Shown: piece by piece, positions 1-9,477 of the stretch
Layout: each line of letters starts with the position of its first letter
How positions within the stretch are numbered: position 1 is the stretch's first letter
From: Sophora flavescens
Taxonomy: Eukaryota > Streptophyta > Magnoliopsida > Fabales > Fabaceae
Direction: 5' to 3'
DNA length: 64,000 bases
Assembly (NCBI GenBank): GCA_030762895.1
Contig: CM061067.1
Location: 54,904,200-54,968,199 of the forward strand
Position numbers and translations under genes: made by a program
The notes under the pieces: model-generated
Database searches by the model: none
What the model saw: the letters and a program-made list of their open reading frames with translations, nothing else
What the model was told of the DNA's origin: nothing

Positions 1-618
1 TTTGTTAATTTCAATTTGCTTTCGATTTGGTTTCTATCGCATGAATTACTTGTGAATCTGGTGCCTACATATTTTCATGTCATAGATACTTTAAGGAGGA
101 ACCTAGCGGTGAACTTAGGTATTGGATCTATAGGAATCAAACTTAGGACTTAAATCACGAGAGTTAGAAGCGGTCCTTCGAGAGTTTACGAATTGTCACA
201 AAGCTTAAAGGGTTCAATCTAAATTCAATTACCACGAGAGTAGGGGTTGGTTTAATTGGGAAGGAGCATTAACTTATTCAGGATAAAATCGCCTTCAAAG
301 CAATTTTGATAATTAACAGGGAGTAGTCAATTTGGTAACATGAACAATCTTGTTGGTAACCCAATTCCTAGGAATCTCTTTAGATTTGAAAAACCCCTAA
401 TTGATTTACTTTCCTGTTTTAATTGATTGCGTTCTTAAATATGTGATTTTCTAAGTTAATTCTTATTACTAAAATCACATCTTTTCAAAATCCTTTTTTT
501 TATAGTCCAGTTTAATTGATTTAATAATTAGTTGCATTTGAGATCACGGTCTCTGTGGGATCGATCTTTTTATTACTTGACAATGAATCCGGTACACTTG
601 CCGGAGTCCACGCCATCA
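1..618 (+). repeat. 5' LTR, 3' part only
   Basis: This stretch matches about 5747-6383 with scattered substitutions and short indels; for example the 3' LTR has extra bases near 6005-6030. It ends in CCATCA, as the 3' LTR does. The upstream U3 part with the palindrome array is outside the window. Confidence 0.88.
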
Positions 619-624
619 AGTTTT

Positions 625-642
625 TGGCACCGTTGTCGGGGA
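625..642 (+). other. primer binding site
   Basis: TGGCACCGTTGTCGGGGA starts six bases after the LTR end. It resembles the TGGCGCCGTTGCCGGGGA site usual in Athila-type elements, which is taken to pair with the 3' end of tRNA-Asp. Two or more changed positions suggest decay or a variant primer. Confidence 0.7.
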
Positions 643-797
643 CTGTGCTTTCTTGAATCTCAATCTAATTTTTAAATTGATTTTTTCTGGACTTTTTCTT
701 TTTAATTATTTTTTTTATAAAAAAAAATTCTTTTTTTCATTTATCTCTTTTTCTTTCTAGAGTATCTCTCTCTCTCTTATAGGTGTTTTTCTCTTTT

Positions 798-3164
798 ATG
801 CAAAAATCCCTAAGTCTTGGAAACCTTATTGAAGTTGACCCCGAAATCGAAAGGACCTTTCATAGACGTAGGAGACTACAAAGAGAGAGGGAGAGGTTGA
901 TTCCCATTCCACTCATGGCGAATCTACCAAATACCAAACCACTGAAGGACTACGCAGCCCCAAATGCTAGGGGTTTGCGAACTGGGATTGCTAGGCCAGA
1001 AATCGAGGCAGAGAACTACACTATACCGCCTATGCTAATTAGCATGATTAGGCAACATCAATTCGGAGGATTACCCTCGGAGGACCCGACTGATCATGTG
1101 GAGACATTCTTGGAGTTCACCGATGCAATTAGAATTCATGGTGCCCCGATTGATGCTATACGCTTAAGGTTATTCCCCTCCTCTCTGACTGGAAAGGCAA
1201 AAGCTTGGTTGAAGCAAGTGCCTGCTAATACGTTGTCAACTTGGGACCAACTGGAGCAGGCATTCTTGGAGAAATTCTTCCCCCAATCCAAAACTGCCTA
1301 CCTACGAACTCAGATCACCGGCTTCTTCCAAAAGGATGGAGAATGCTTATCCGAAACTTGGGATCGCTACAAGGGATTGCTAGAGTCTTGCCCACATCAT
1401 GGACTCGAGAGGTGGTTGTTAGTGCATACCTTCTACAACGGATTGGATTACTCTTCGAAGGTGTCACTTGACTCCGCAGCTGGTGGAGCCTTTATAAATA
1501 GACCTCTGACTGAAGCATTCAATATCATTGAAAACGTGGCCACCAACTATCACCAATGGGGTTCGGAAAGAGGTAATAACCCAAAAAAGATTTCGGGGGG
1601 TAAGTTTGAAATGAATAGCACTGATCTAATTATGTCTAAAATTGACTCACTGAATAAACGCTTTGATAAGCTTGAAAAGGCTAATGTGAGTTCAATAGGT
1701 GCTACTAATGTTGTTTGTGAGATTTGTGGAATGCAGGGACATGACATAATGGAGTGCCCACATGGTATTGCTCCTGGATCTGGTGCTTCAGAGGAACAAG
1801 TGAACTATTGTCACAACTTCTATGACACGAACCCGAAGTTGCCAAATTATGCTCCCCCAAATCCTTACAACCAAGGAAGGAAGAATAGCCCTTATCTCTC
1901 CTATGGGAACTACAACAACACGTTGAACCACGAATTCCAGGAAGGCCAAGGTAACAGGAAACCCGCATCAGGGCATCCTCGGGTACAAAAGTTTAGACTT
2001 GAGTCTCTTTTGGAAAACTTTGTCGAAACTCAAACAAAACAAAATGAAGAGTTTAGGCAACAAGGTAGGGCAGTCAATGAGGCAATAAAAGAGTTAACAT
2101 CTAAGGTAGATAACTTAGTCATCCATAATAAGATGTTAGAAACTCAGATTGCCCAACAAGCTAGTACATATACCAGAACTAAGGGTGCGTTTCCAGGACA
2201 ACCCGAAGTTAATCCAAATGAGCACTGTAATGCTATATACTTGAGGGATGATAAGCTTGGGGTAGTTGAGAAGGATGTGGAATGTGAGGAAGACATGAGC
2301 GAAGATGAAGAGATAGAGCCAAAGTATGTCCCTCCACCACCTTACCAACCCCCAATACCTTTCCCACAAAGGTTGGTCAAGAAAAAGCAAGTAGAAATAG
2401 AAACTAAGAGCTTAATTGAGGATCATGGTGCCATGATAAAAACTAATATGCCTCCTACACTAAAAGATCCAGGAAGTTTCTCTATTGCTTGCTCAATTGG
2501 AGAGGTGAAAATAGATCAAGCCTTATGTGACTTAGGGGCTAGTGCGAGTTTGATGTCGCTTACTATCTTTGAGAGGTTAGGAACCAAGAAATTGAGTCCA
2601 TCCAAATTCTCTTTACAATTTACGGATGGCTTAACTAAAACTCCTCTAGGCATACTAGAGAATGTTCCCATAAAGGTAGGGAAAATTTTCATTCCTACCG
2701 ATTTCATGGTATTGGATATGAACGAGAATTCTAAATTCCCTATCGTTCTAGGAAAGCCATTCTTGACCACAGCTGGAGCAATAATAGATGTAAATAATGG
2801 CAATATGTCTCTGAATGTAGAGGAAGGTAGGGTAGATTTTGATTTGACTAACTCATATAACAACCCTCCTTTTGAGAGTCATGTGTGCATGATTGAGATA
2901 ATTCCTCCAGAGGTGAAGGAAGAGCCTAATATGGAAGCAACTCCCAAACTTAGCATGACGAATGATGCACCAAATAATGATGAAATGGGAGTTGCTCAAC
3001 ATGTGGAGATAAAACTTCCGCTGGGAGGAAGTAAGGCCATGAAACTCAGAGTGAAGAGAGCAAAGCGAAAGCGCAATTGGCCATATGAACAAAATCGGCT
3101 CTTTGAAGGACTTCCATGGAAGAGAGGTGTTATTGCACTTCCAAGCCCAGCCGACCCCGGTTGA
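798..3164 (+). CDS. gag-protease polyprotein of Athila-like element, uninterrupted
   Basis: This is an unbroken reading frame of 788 residues. Residues about 85-290 match the plant retrotransposon gag domain, with motifs such as WDQLEQAFLEKFFP and the SLDSAAGGAF block. A CCHC zinc knuckle, C-x2-C-x4-H-x4-C, lies at about 307-320. Next comes a low-complexity linker with a heptad-like stretch near 400-460. The aspartic protease has its active site DLGAS at about residue 578 and a VLGKPFL block further on. The C-terminal tail is basic and ends in PSPADPG; no polymerase follows. An upstream in-frame GTG at 783 would add five residues, but the ATG at 798 is preferred. The frame has stayed open although the pol region is gone, which suggests recent activity or selection on gag. 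The product would form virus-like particles and process itself; this is family knowledge. Confidence 0.85.
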   Translation: MQKSLSLGNLIEVDPEIERTFHRRRRLQRERERLIPIPLMANLPNTKPLKDYAAPNARGLRTGIARPEIEAENYTIPPMLISMIRQHQFGGLPSEDPTDHVETFLEFTDAIRIHGAPIDAIRLRLFPSSLTGKAKAWLKQVPANTLSTWDQLEQAFLEKFFPQSKTAYLRTQITGFFQKDGECLSETWDRYKGLLESCPHHGLERWLLVHTFYNGLDYSSKVSLDSAAGGAFINRPLTEAFNIIENVATNYHQWGSERGNNPKKISGGKFEMNSTDLIMSKIDSLNKRFDKLEKANVSSIGATNVVCEICGMQGHDIMECPHGIAPGSGASEEQVNYCHNFYDTNPKLPNYAPPNPYNQGRKNSPYLSYGNYNNTLNHEFQEGQGNRKPASGHPRVQKFRLESLLENFVETQTKQNEEFRQQGRAVNEAIKELTSKVDNLVIHNKMLETQIAQQASTYTRTKGAFPGQPEVNPNEHCNAIYLRDDKLGVVEKDVECEEDMSEDEEIEPKYVPPPPYQPPIPFPQRLVKKKQVEIETKSLIEDHGAMIKTNMPPTLKDPGSFSIACSIGEVKIDQALCDLGASASLMSLTIFERLGTKKLSPSKFSLQFTDGLTKTPLGILENVPIKVGKIFIPTDFMVLDMNENSKFPIVLGKPFLTTAGAIIDVNNGNMSLNVEEGRVDFDLTNSYNNPPFESHVCMIEIIPPEVKEEPNMEATPKLSMTNDAPNNDEMGVAQHVEIKLPLGGSKAMKLRVKRAKRKRNWPYEQNRLFEGLPWKRGVIALPSPADPG

Positions 3165-3200
3165 TTGAAAGAAGTATGGTCAAGCTTAAGACCGTAAATA

Positions 3201-3225
3201 AGCGCTTCTTGGGAGGCAACCCAAG
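3201..3225 (+). other. conserved stem-loop downstream of the gag-protease stop
   Basis: CTTGGGAGGCAACCCAAG at 3208-3225 forms a six-base-pair stem with an AGGCAA loop, preceded by AGCGCTT. The same sequence occurs in the second Athila-like element on the minus strand at 27760-27736, also just after its reading frame. Conservation at the same place in two elements supports a function, perhaps in RNA packaging or 3' processing, but that role is inference. Confidence 0.6.
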
Positions 3226-3378
3226 TTTCCTTTTCCTTTTCCATTTGTTTTTGAATTTTTTTTTGAATAATTTGAGAAGATTAGAGAAGAAAGATCACTA
3301 ATTGATGGCTTTGCCAAGTATTTTCAGGTTATGAAAGAAGTAAGAGCAAAAAGACAAAGAAAAATAAAGTCAAAAGTC

Positions 3379-3604
3379 ATCACGCCCAGGCCGTGACGAT
3401 GGTCACGGCCGTGACTAGCTAACCACTGAAGATCAGAAAGGATCACGGCCCAGCCGTGATATCCCTCACGGGCGTGATGAGAAGGGCAAAGAAAATCAGA
3501 ATGTATCACGGCCTAGCCGTGATGGAACTCACGGTCGTGAGAGGCCAGCTTCTATAAACCCGAATTGATCACGGCCTAGCCGTGATGCACATCACGGTCG
3601 TGAC
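3379..3604 (+). repeat. array of four paired palindromes in the 3' non-coding region
   Basis: Four modules recur at about 63-base intervals. Each joins an interrupted inverted repeat of the form TCACGGCC-NN-GCCGTGA to a second palindrome close to TCACGGCCGTGA, five to eight bases away. Some arms carry single changes. A TATA-like CTATAAA lies at 3552-3558 inside the array. Confidence 0.8.
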
Positions 3605-5212
3605 ACGTTTTCCAGCAGCTCTATGACTGGCATGTGAGCTAGCACCCTCCACCACCTCGGTGAGTTGTTCCATTTTTCTCCTCTCTCTGACTTGATTATT
3701 TACATTAGGGACAGTGTAAGTTTTTAAGCTTGGGATAGGGGTATTTTTGCATTTTTCATGTTGCATTCATTTAGGGTTAGTTTTGCATATGTTTTGCATG
3801 ATCACATGATTAGATTGCCCCCTTGCTTAGAGTATGCATCCAATTGTGAGAACTTGGTGCCAAATGAATTGAGATAGTGAATTTTTGAACCCAATTTTTG
3901 TATTCTTGAGATAGGCTAAAAATAAAAATGCTTGAGATGATCTTTTGATAGTTAATAATTAGCATGTGGTTCCTTGGATTTGTGTTTCTCATTGATTTTA
4001 AACTATTAAATGTGATATTTTTGGGCCTAAAAGGGGTACTCACTAAATCTACATCATTCTTTGTGATTGAGTGTTTTATTCCTCTTAGACTGTATTCTCT
4101 AGAACTTGACTTGAAACCGTTTTGAAACTTAAAATTTTTTTAAAACATATTTGAAAATGATTGAGGCACTAGGTATCTTTCCGGCCTTCTGAGCTTTTAT
4201 TGATTAAATGCTACCCCTTAGTTGCCCAATTTTGATCCTAATAGAATAAAATACTTTTCTTGGTACCTTGAATTATTTTGATGAATGATGCTTGGTATGA
4301 CACCTTTTAAAGTATTGCAAAAAGGGTAAAAAGGTAGTTTGAAAAATAAATTGAGGGATGAGAAAATTAGAAAAATATTTCTCTTAAGTTGAAAATCTCC
4401 CCTTCTCCAAATAAATAAAATAAAATAAACAAAAAAAATGGAGAAGGGGATGAGGGAAAAAAATAAAAAAAAAAAGGAAGAAAGAAAGAAAGGTGGAAAA
4501 GTGAACTAAAACCCAAAAAGGTATTTTAGAAGGTTGTCATGCTTTGCATTGTTTGATCTTTTGTTTAGCCTTCTTGAATTTTCCTTTTCTTGATTTCCCC
4601 ACCTAACAATTAATCTCATGGCCTCATTACAACCAAAATAAAAGACCTCTTGATTTTTATGCGTTTTCATTAATAAAGTAGAGATTTGGTTAATAGTCAA
4701 GCTTATGGTAGGGTACCTTCCTTGAGGAAATTGAGCGAATTGTCATATACCCTTAAACACTTGAGTAAGGTGAGAAGAGTGCTCGAATTAGTGAGAGACA
4801 TGAATCTAGAAAACCTAAGCTACTAATTGGACTTGAAATTGATTGTTTCTTGGTTACTTATTTGATTATGCCTGTCACTTGGATTAGTTACTCGGGTTCT
4901 TGGTTCACTGTCCATGCTCTGACTGTTTATCTTGTCTGGCCTTAGTGATTGCTTAAGGATAAGCAAAATCTTAAGCTTGGGGTAGTTTGATGAGTGTGAT
5001 TTTACCTCATATTTCATTGTCATTTTGCATGCATTTTCATATAGCTTAGGCATATTTAATTTGATATTTGTTAGTTTTTACCTTGGAACGGGTAATGCGG
5101 TTTTGTGGTGTTGTTGTGCAGGAAATAAGGATTAAATGCTCAGGATCAACCATGACCGAGTTTGCATGAAGACGGAGCTTGAAAAGTAAGGAAAATGAGT
5201 CAAACAGAGCCC

Positions 5213-5448
5213 ATCACGGCCTAGCCGTGACAGCCATCACGGCCATGATCGAGTAGAGCTGAAAAGAAAGAATGGAAAAGTCAGAGCTGGTCACGGCCCT
5301 GACATGCCAACTGAATCAGACCCTCACAGGCAGAATCGATCACGGCTAAGCCATGATGCCCATCACGGCCGTGACAGACCAACCAGCAAAGCAACTTCCA
5401 AGTCAGAATCTGTCACGGCCTGGCCTTGATAGGCATCACGGCCGTGAC
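5213..5448 (+). repeat. palindrome array in U3
   Basis: There are three clear paired modules (near 5213, 5339 and 5410) and a degenerate one near 5288. Each has the TCACGGCC-type hairpin and the TCACGGCCGTGA-type palindrome described for 3379-3604. The array ends 73 bases before the TATA box, in a promoter-proximal position. Confidence 0.78.
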
Positions 5449-5520
5449 ACGCAATATATGGATCTTTAGAAACAGATTTGATCTGAATTTGTGATTGATT
5501 GGGATTCAAGTTACCCTAAT

Positions 5521-5530
5521 CTATAAATAG
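5521..5530 (+). promoter_or_regulatory. TATA box of the 3' LTR
   Basis: CTATAAATAG is a canonical plant TATA box downstream of the U3 palindromes and would place transcription start some 30 bases further on. The equivalent place in the other Athila-like LTRs also has a TATA box after the palindromes. Confidence 0.65.
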
Positions 5531-6383
5531 AGCACTTAGGCTCAAAAATAGGGGACTTTTATGGGCTGCTACCTTAGGCAAAATTAGGATTTCTCTTCCT
5601 CTTCTTCTTCTCTTCTCTTAGGTTTTCATTCATGTTTTTGTTAATCAAGCTTGCCATGACCATGGCCATGCTTGAGTAGTAGCTTTATTTCTAGGGATTG
5701 GGGCTATGCCCAAGATTTGTTTTATGTTATGAATTGATGTTTTCCCTTTGTTAATTTCAATTTGATTTCGATTTGGTTTCTACCGTATGAATTACTTGTG
5801 AATCTGGTGCGCACTTATTTGCATGTCATAAATACTCTAAGGAGGAACCTAGCGGTGGACTTAAGTATTGGATCTATAGGAATCAAACTTAGGACTTAAA
5901 TCACGAGAGTTAGAAGCGGTCGTTCGAGGGTTCACGAATTGTCACAAAGCTTAAAGGGTTCAATCTAAATTCAATTACCACGAGAGTAGGGGTTGATTTA
6001 ATTGAGCACGGTTTTTGTAACCCGAGAGGGAGCATTAACTTATTGAGGATAAATTCACCTTCAAAGCAATTTTGATAATTAACAGGGGTAGTCAATTTGG
6101 TAACATGAACAATCTTGTTGGTAACCCAATTACTAGGAATCTCTTTAGATTTGAAAAACCCCTAATTGATTTACTTTCCTGTTTTAATTGATTGCGTTCT
6201 TAAATATCTGATTTTCTAAGTTAATTCTTATTACTAAAATCACATCTTTTCAAAATCCTTTTTTTTATAGTCCAGTGTAATTGATTTAATAATTAGTTGT
6301 ATTTGAGATCACGGTCTCTGTGGGATCGATCTTTTTATTACCTGACGACGAATCCGGTACACTTGCCGGAGTCCACGCCATCA

Positions 6384-6550
6384 ACGGATAATGTAAAATT
6401 TTTCTATACTGTCAACCAATCAGAAATTGACACGCCGTTAATTTTTTTTATCCTTATCCTAACCATACCTTAAAACTCATCAATTCCATGATTTCTGATT
6501 GATTATCAGTATAAAAATCTTTAAACTGACAGTACATAAGTTAAACTCCA
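6384..6550. mobile_element. foldback MITE, left end lost to the retroelement
   Basis: The left arm near 6391-6430 is inverted and roughly repeated at 6490-6545. Shared blocks include a TTTTTNTATACTG run and CAATCAGAAAT. The first retroelement ends at 6383 next to the left arm, so it probably inserted into the MITE. No target duplication of the MITE can be seen. Confidence 0.55.
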
Positions 6551-7392
6551 CATCTATTGTTATGTGGTATATATATTATAGGATAAATCATTGTTTTTGT
6601 CCCTCATCTTTATTTTAGGTTTCATTTTGATCTCTTATTGTTTTTTTTTTCTCGTTTTGATCCCTATCTTTTAATCGTTAGCTTATTTTGATCCCTCTTC
6701 TGTCAGTTGTGCACTGACGGCGTTAGGTATCAGCTGACAGTCGCCGGAATCTGGGTTTAGAGAGATAAAACCCCATTTTTTCTTTCTCTCTCTTCTTCCT
6801 CCTCTTCCTCTCCTTCCTCCTTCCCTCTTCTTCCTTCTTGTCCACCTCATATTCTATTTATTTCTATCATACACTCTTATCCTGATCACTAAACGAGTCC
6901 TAAAGTATGATATATTATGACTAGGTTTGTTTTAACGTTTGTAATGTCAGCAGTGGCAGAATTGTAAAACAATTTATTTACATTTGATGAGGATAATGAG
7001 TGGTTCAGGAGCATAAGCTCCATGCCTCTTTAATGAGGGTTTCAGGGGTGTTTGCAGTATTAATTGTTGAATCTGACCTGCCCAACAAATCTTCAGGTTT
7101 GAGTGAGTGTGGTCTGCCTTTCAACCTGATATGGTCCCTAATAAATAATGTCGTCCAAAAAGTCAAATTGTCCTGCAATAGCTTGGTCCTGCTGTGGAAC
7201 ATGAGAGTGGAAGTGTGCTAGCTAGATTGATGAAACACAAAGTATTGATACCTCGTAACATAATTCTGGCAATGTGCCAAACTCTATTATTACATGGAAG
7301 AGTTGGCTACTGTGGGTATTATACAAAATCAATCTTAATAGGAGTACTGTTAAGTGTTTACTATAAGGCTAACTCTGTTTAATTTGTAACAG
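6551..7392. other. no gene recognised; dispersed repeat remnant
   Basis: 6585-6790 reads like a degraded interspersed plant repeat (phrases such as TTTGTCCCTCATCTTT followed by several TTTTGATCCC copies) and ends in pyrimidine-rich sequence. The stretch up to 7392 precedes a metal tolerance protein exon and may include its decayed intron. Short reading frames at 7000-7382 match nothing I know. Confidence 0.4.
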
Positions 7393-7551
7393 GTTGACAT
7401 GGAACTTCCAGAGGATATGCCCTTGAAAGAGGCACATGCCATTGGGGAGAGCCTCCAGATAAAGCTTGAAAAACTTCCACAAGTTGAGAGGGCATTTGTT
7501 CATCTGGACTGGGAATGTCACCACAAACCAGAACTGCCCAATAGTCAGTAA
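7393..7551 (+). pseudogene. last exon of a metal tolerance protein (cation diffusion facilitator), remnant
   Basis: The reading frame of 52 codons starts after an acceptor site, TTGTAACAG, and ends with TAA. It contains LPEDMPLKEAHAIGESLQIK and VERAFVHLDWECHHKPE, typical of the cytoplasmic C-terminal domain of plant Mn-type MTP transporters (MTP8-11 group). These proteins export divalent metals from the cytosol by proton antiport. No matching upstream exons with the membrane segments are found before it. It is therefore the tail of a lost copy. Confidence 0.75.
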
Positions 7552-7666
7552 CATCCCACGAGCTTCAAGTTTACTTTCTATAAATAAACACTTCACTCAT
7601 CAGGACTTCACACTCACTCAACACTTCACACTACTCACGTACACTTTACTTTACTCAGCACTTCAA

Positions 7667-8260
7667 ATGGAAGCCGATTTGACTGAGCCTCTAGTGGTGG
7701 CCAGTGTATCTCTCCTCTACTAGCACCTTAATCCAAGGTCACTTCTTAAAATATTTACATTGTGCATCTTTTCCTAAATCAAATTTATTTTTTGGTGCTA
7801 ATTAATATGTTCTAATATTTGTAGGAGAGAAAGAGTATTATAAGAAACAATTAGCCACGTTGAGATCATTCTAGGAGGCAGACTCCATTGTGTCCTCTGA
7901 GGGCACTTATGACGACAACAATGAAGAGGAGGAGGCCCAGCAAGAAAGGGCTATGAAACCCTCAAACTATGGAAACATAGTTTTACTGATATTCAAGATG
8001 ATATTATATGTATATTCGTGCATGCACTTATTATCACTTGCTAGTGATCATTATCTGAATAATCATGTGCTTATATCCATTTGTAGATTTATGCTACTTT
8101 TAGTAGTGGTGCAATGGCAATTACAGCTTCAACGTTAGATTCAGTGCTTGATCTCTTGGCTGACGGCATTCTTTGGTTGACTCACTTGTCGAATCGATGG
8201 GTGGAATTAATATCTACAAATTCCCAGTTGGCAAGTTAAGAGTGCAACCGGGGGTATTAG
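7667..8260 (+). pseudogene. N-terminal exons of a second metal tolerance protein copy, truncated
   Basis: Three pieces can be read. An ATG at 7667 opens a short frame (MEADLTEPLV), a possible first exon. An exon from about 7824 after TTTGTAG encodes EKEYYKKQLATLRSF, a stop at 7873-7875, then EADSIVSSEG and ERAMKPSNYGNIVLLIFK. A further exon from about 8087 encodes ATFSSGAMAITASTLDSVLD and GILWLTH, the membrane region with a D-x3-D motif typical of this family, and fades near INIYK and VGKLRVQP. The order, tail of one copy then head of another, points to a decayed tandem pair. The in-frame stop and truncation make it non-functional. Confidence 0.72.
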
Positions 8261-8871
8261 AGTTAGTTATTGTTTATAAATAATATGGAATGATAAAAAT
8301 AATATTGATATGATTCTTTTTATAAATAAAAATATAATTTCTATTTTTTATCTTAAATATAAATTTAAATAGTGATATTAATTCTAACAAATCAATTTTA
8401 AAGATTTCTATTAATATTTTATTTTATTAGTGAATGATAAGTAAGGAATTTAATTAAGATAGTAAGGATAAAAATGGAAGAAAAAGTGATACACTATAAG
8501 CTCAAACGCTACTTCAAGTAACATCCGTCTGGAAAAATCGTTATATATTAGTGAAAAAACACTATACACCAATTTTAAAAACAATTGCCAAACGGGATTA
8601 ATTTTCCATCCGTTATCAACTAAACGCTAATGTTTTTGACAAATCAAACAACACCATATCACACATGACCCAAAGTGTTAAAGTGCGTTTTCCCCCTTTT
8701 TTTTTTTATTTAAATGTTTTTGTTGATTCGAAACTTTAGTACATATTTTCTGATTATATTTTTTTCCCAAATATTTTCTGATTATATAGAACTGCAAAAA
8801 AGTAAGTCCTATAATGAAATTTTGCCCCTCAACTCTGAAGGACTTGAACACAAGATAATTGAGTTTTAATA
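8261..8871. other. no gene recognised
   Basis: AT-rich sequence after the truncated pseudogene. I see no motif, repeat or splice pattern that supports a gene. Confidence 0.5.
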
Positions 8872-9216
8872 ATAGGTAAAATAGGTTGATTGGTAATATG
8901 TTTTATTTTATTTTATTTTTCATATTGATCCTGTAAGTTTTATTTTTTTCAAATTGACCCTACATGTTATGTTCTATTTCCACGTTAGTTATTTCCGTCA
9001 ATTTCGACCTAACCGCCAGATCAAAAGTCACGTGTCAGACTAACATTATGACCACAACAAGTCAAAACTGACGACGTTAGATAGAAATAGACAGAAATGA
9101 CCAACATGAAACGGAACGTAACATATAGGACCAATTTGAAAAAAAATAAAACTTATAGGACCAATCTGAAATATTAAAAAAAAAGCCTATAGGACCAATC
9201 TACTTACTTTACCTTA
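8872..9216. mobile_element. foldback MITE with long inverted arms
   Basis: The two halves are inverted copies of each other. The left arm has blocks such as AAGTTTTATTTTTTTCAAATT and a CATGTTATGTTC run, which return reversed at 9100-9160. Arms are over 120 bases. The target duplication could not be fixed because the termini have diverged. Confidence 0.65.
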
Positions 9217-9217
9217 A

Positions 9218-9477
9218 GGCAACGTTTGGTACAAGTTTTAAAAAAGTATTCCCGAGAATGTTGGCATGGGAATAAAGTTTTCCCATGTTTGTTACAAATT
9301 TTAAAATTTCATTCCAAGGAATAAAAGATTCCCGGAAATAAAATTTGTGAAAGATAGTTATAAACTTGGAAAAACTCTATTCCCATGTATGAAGGTGGGA
9401 AACTTTATTCCTGAGAATCACATTCCCGGGAATATAGCTTGCCTGGGAATAAAACATTCCAGATACCAAACGCCACC
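9218..9477. mobile_element. PIF/Harbinger-like (Tourist) MITE
   Basis: The left end GGCAACGTTTGGTA and the reversed right end GGTGGCGTTTGGTA form 14-base inverted repeats with three mismatches. Both sides are flanked by TAA, at 9215-9217 and 9478-9480, the target duplication of this superfamily. The 260-base body has no coding capacity. It lies directly next to the previous foldback element. Confidence 0.72.

Larger units (their letters stand above)
3165..4987 (+). other. 3' non-coding region of the first retroelement
   Basis: No gene is recognised. The region holds the stem-loop at 3201-3225, a palindrome array at 3379-3604, a purine-rich tract near 3730-3748 that resembles the terminal polypurine tract, and AT-rich sequence. 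The terminal tract, AAGCTTGGGGTAGTT, abuts the 3' LTR at 4973-4987. Confidence 0.7.
1..6383 (+). mobile_element. Athila-like LTR retroelement, gag-protease only, 5' end outside window
   Basis: Two copies of one LTR flank a single gag-protease gene. The 5' LTR is visible only as its last 618 bases; the 3' LTR is complete at 4988-6383. Order is LTR, primer binding site, gag-protease, a long 3' non-coding region, polypurine tract, LTR. No reverse transcriptase, RNase H, integrase or envelope is seen between 3165 and 4987, so the element would need polymerase from another copy. This is the layout of non-autonomous gag-bearing elements (TR-GAG type). The Athila assignment rests on the primer site, the DLGAS protease and the LTR ends. 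The base after the 3' LTR begins ACGGA; its partner at the 5' end lies outside the window. Confidence 0.88.
4988..6383 (+). repeat. 3' LTR of the first retroelement
   Basis: The LTR is 1396 bases and starts TGATGAGTGTGATTTTACC and ends GCCATCA, so TGATG and CATCA are short terminal inverted repeats. U3 carries a palindrome array at 5213-5448, followed by a TATA box at 5521-5530. The polypurine tract lies directly before it. Confidence 0.87.
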
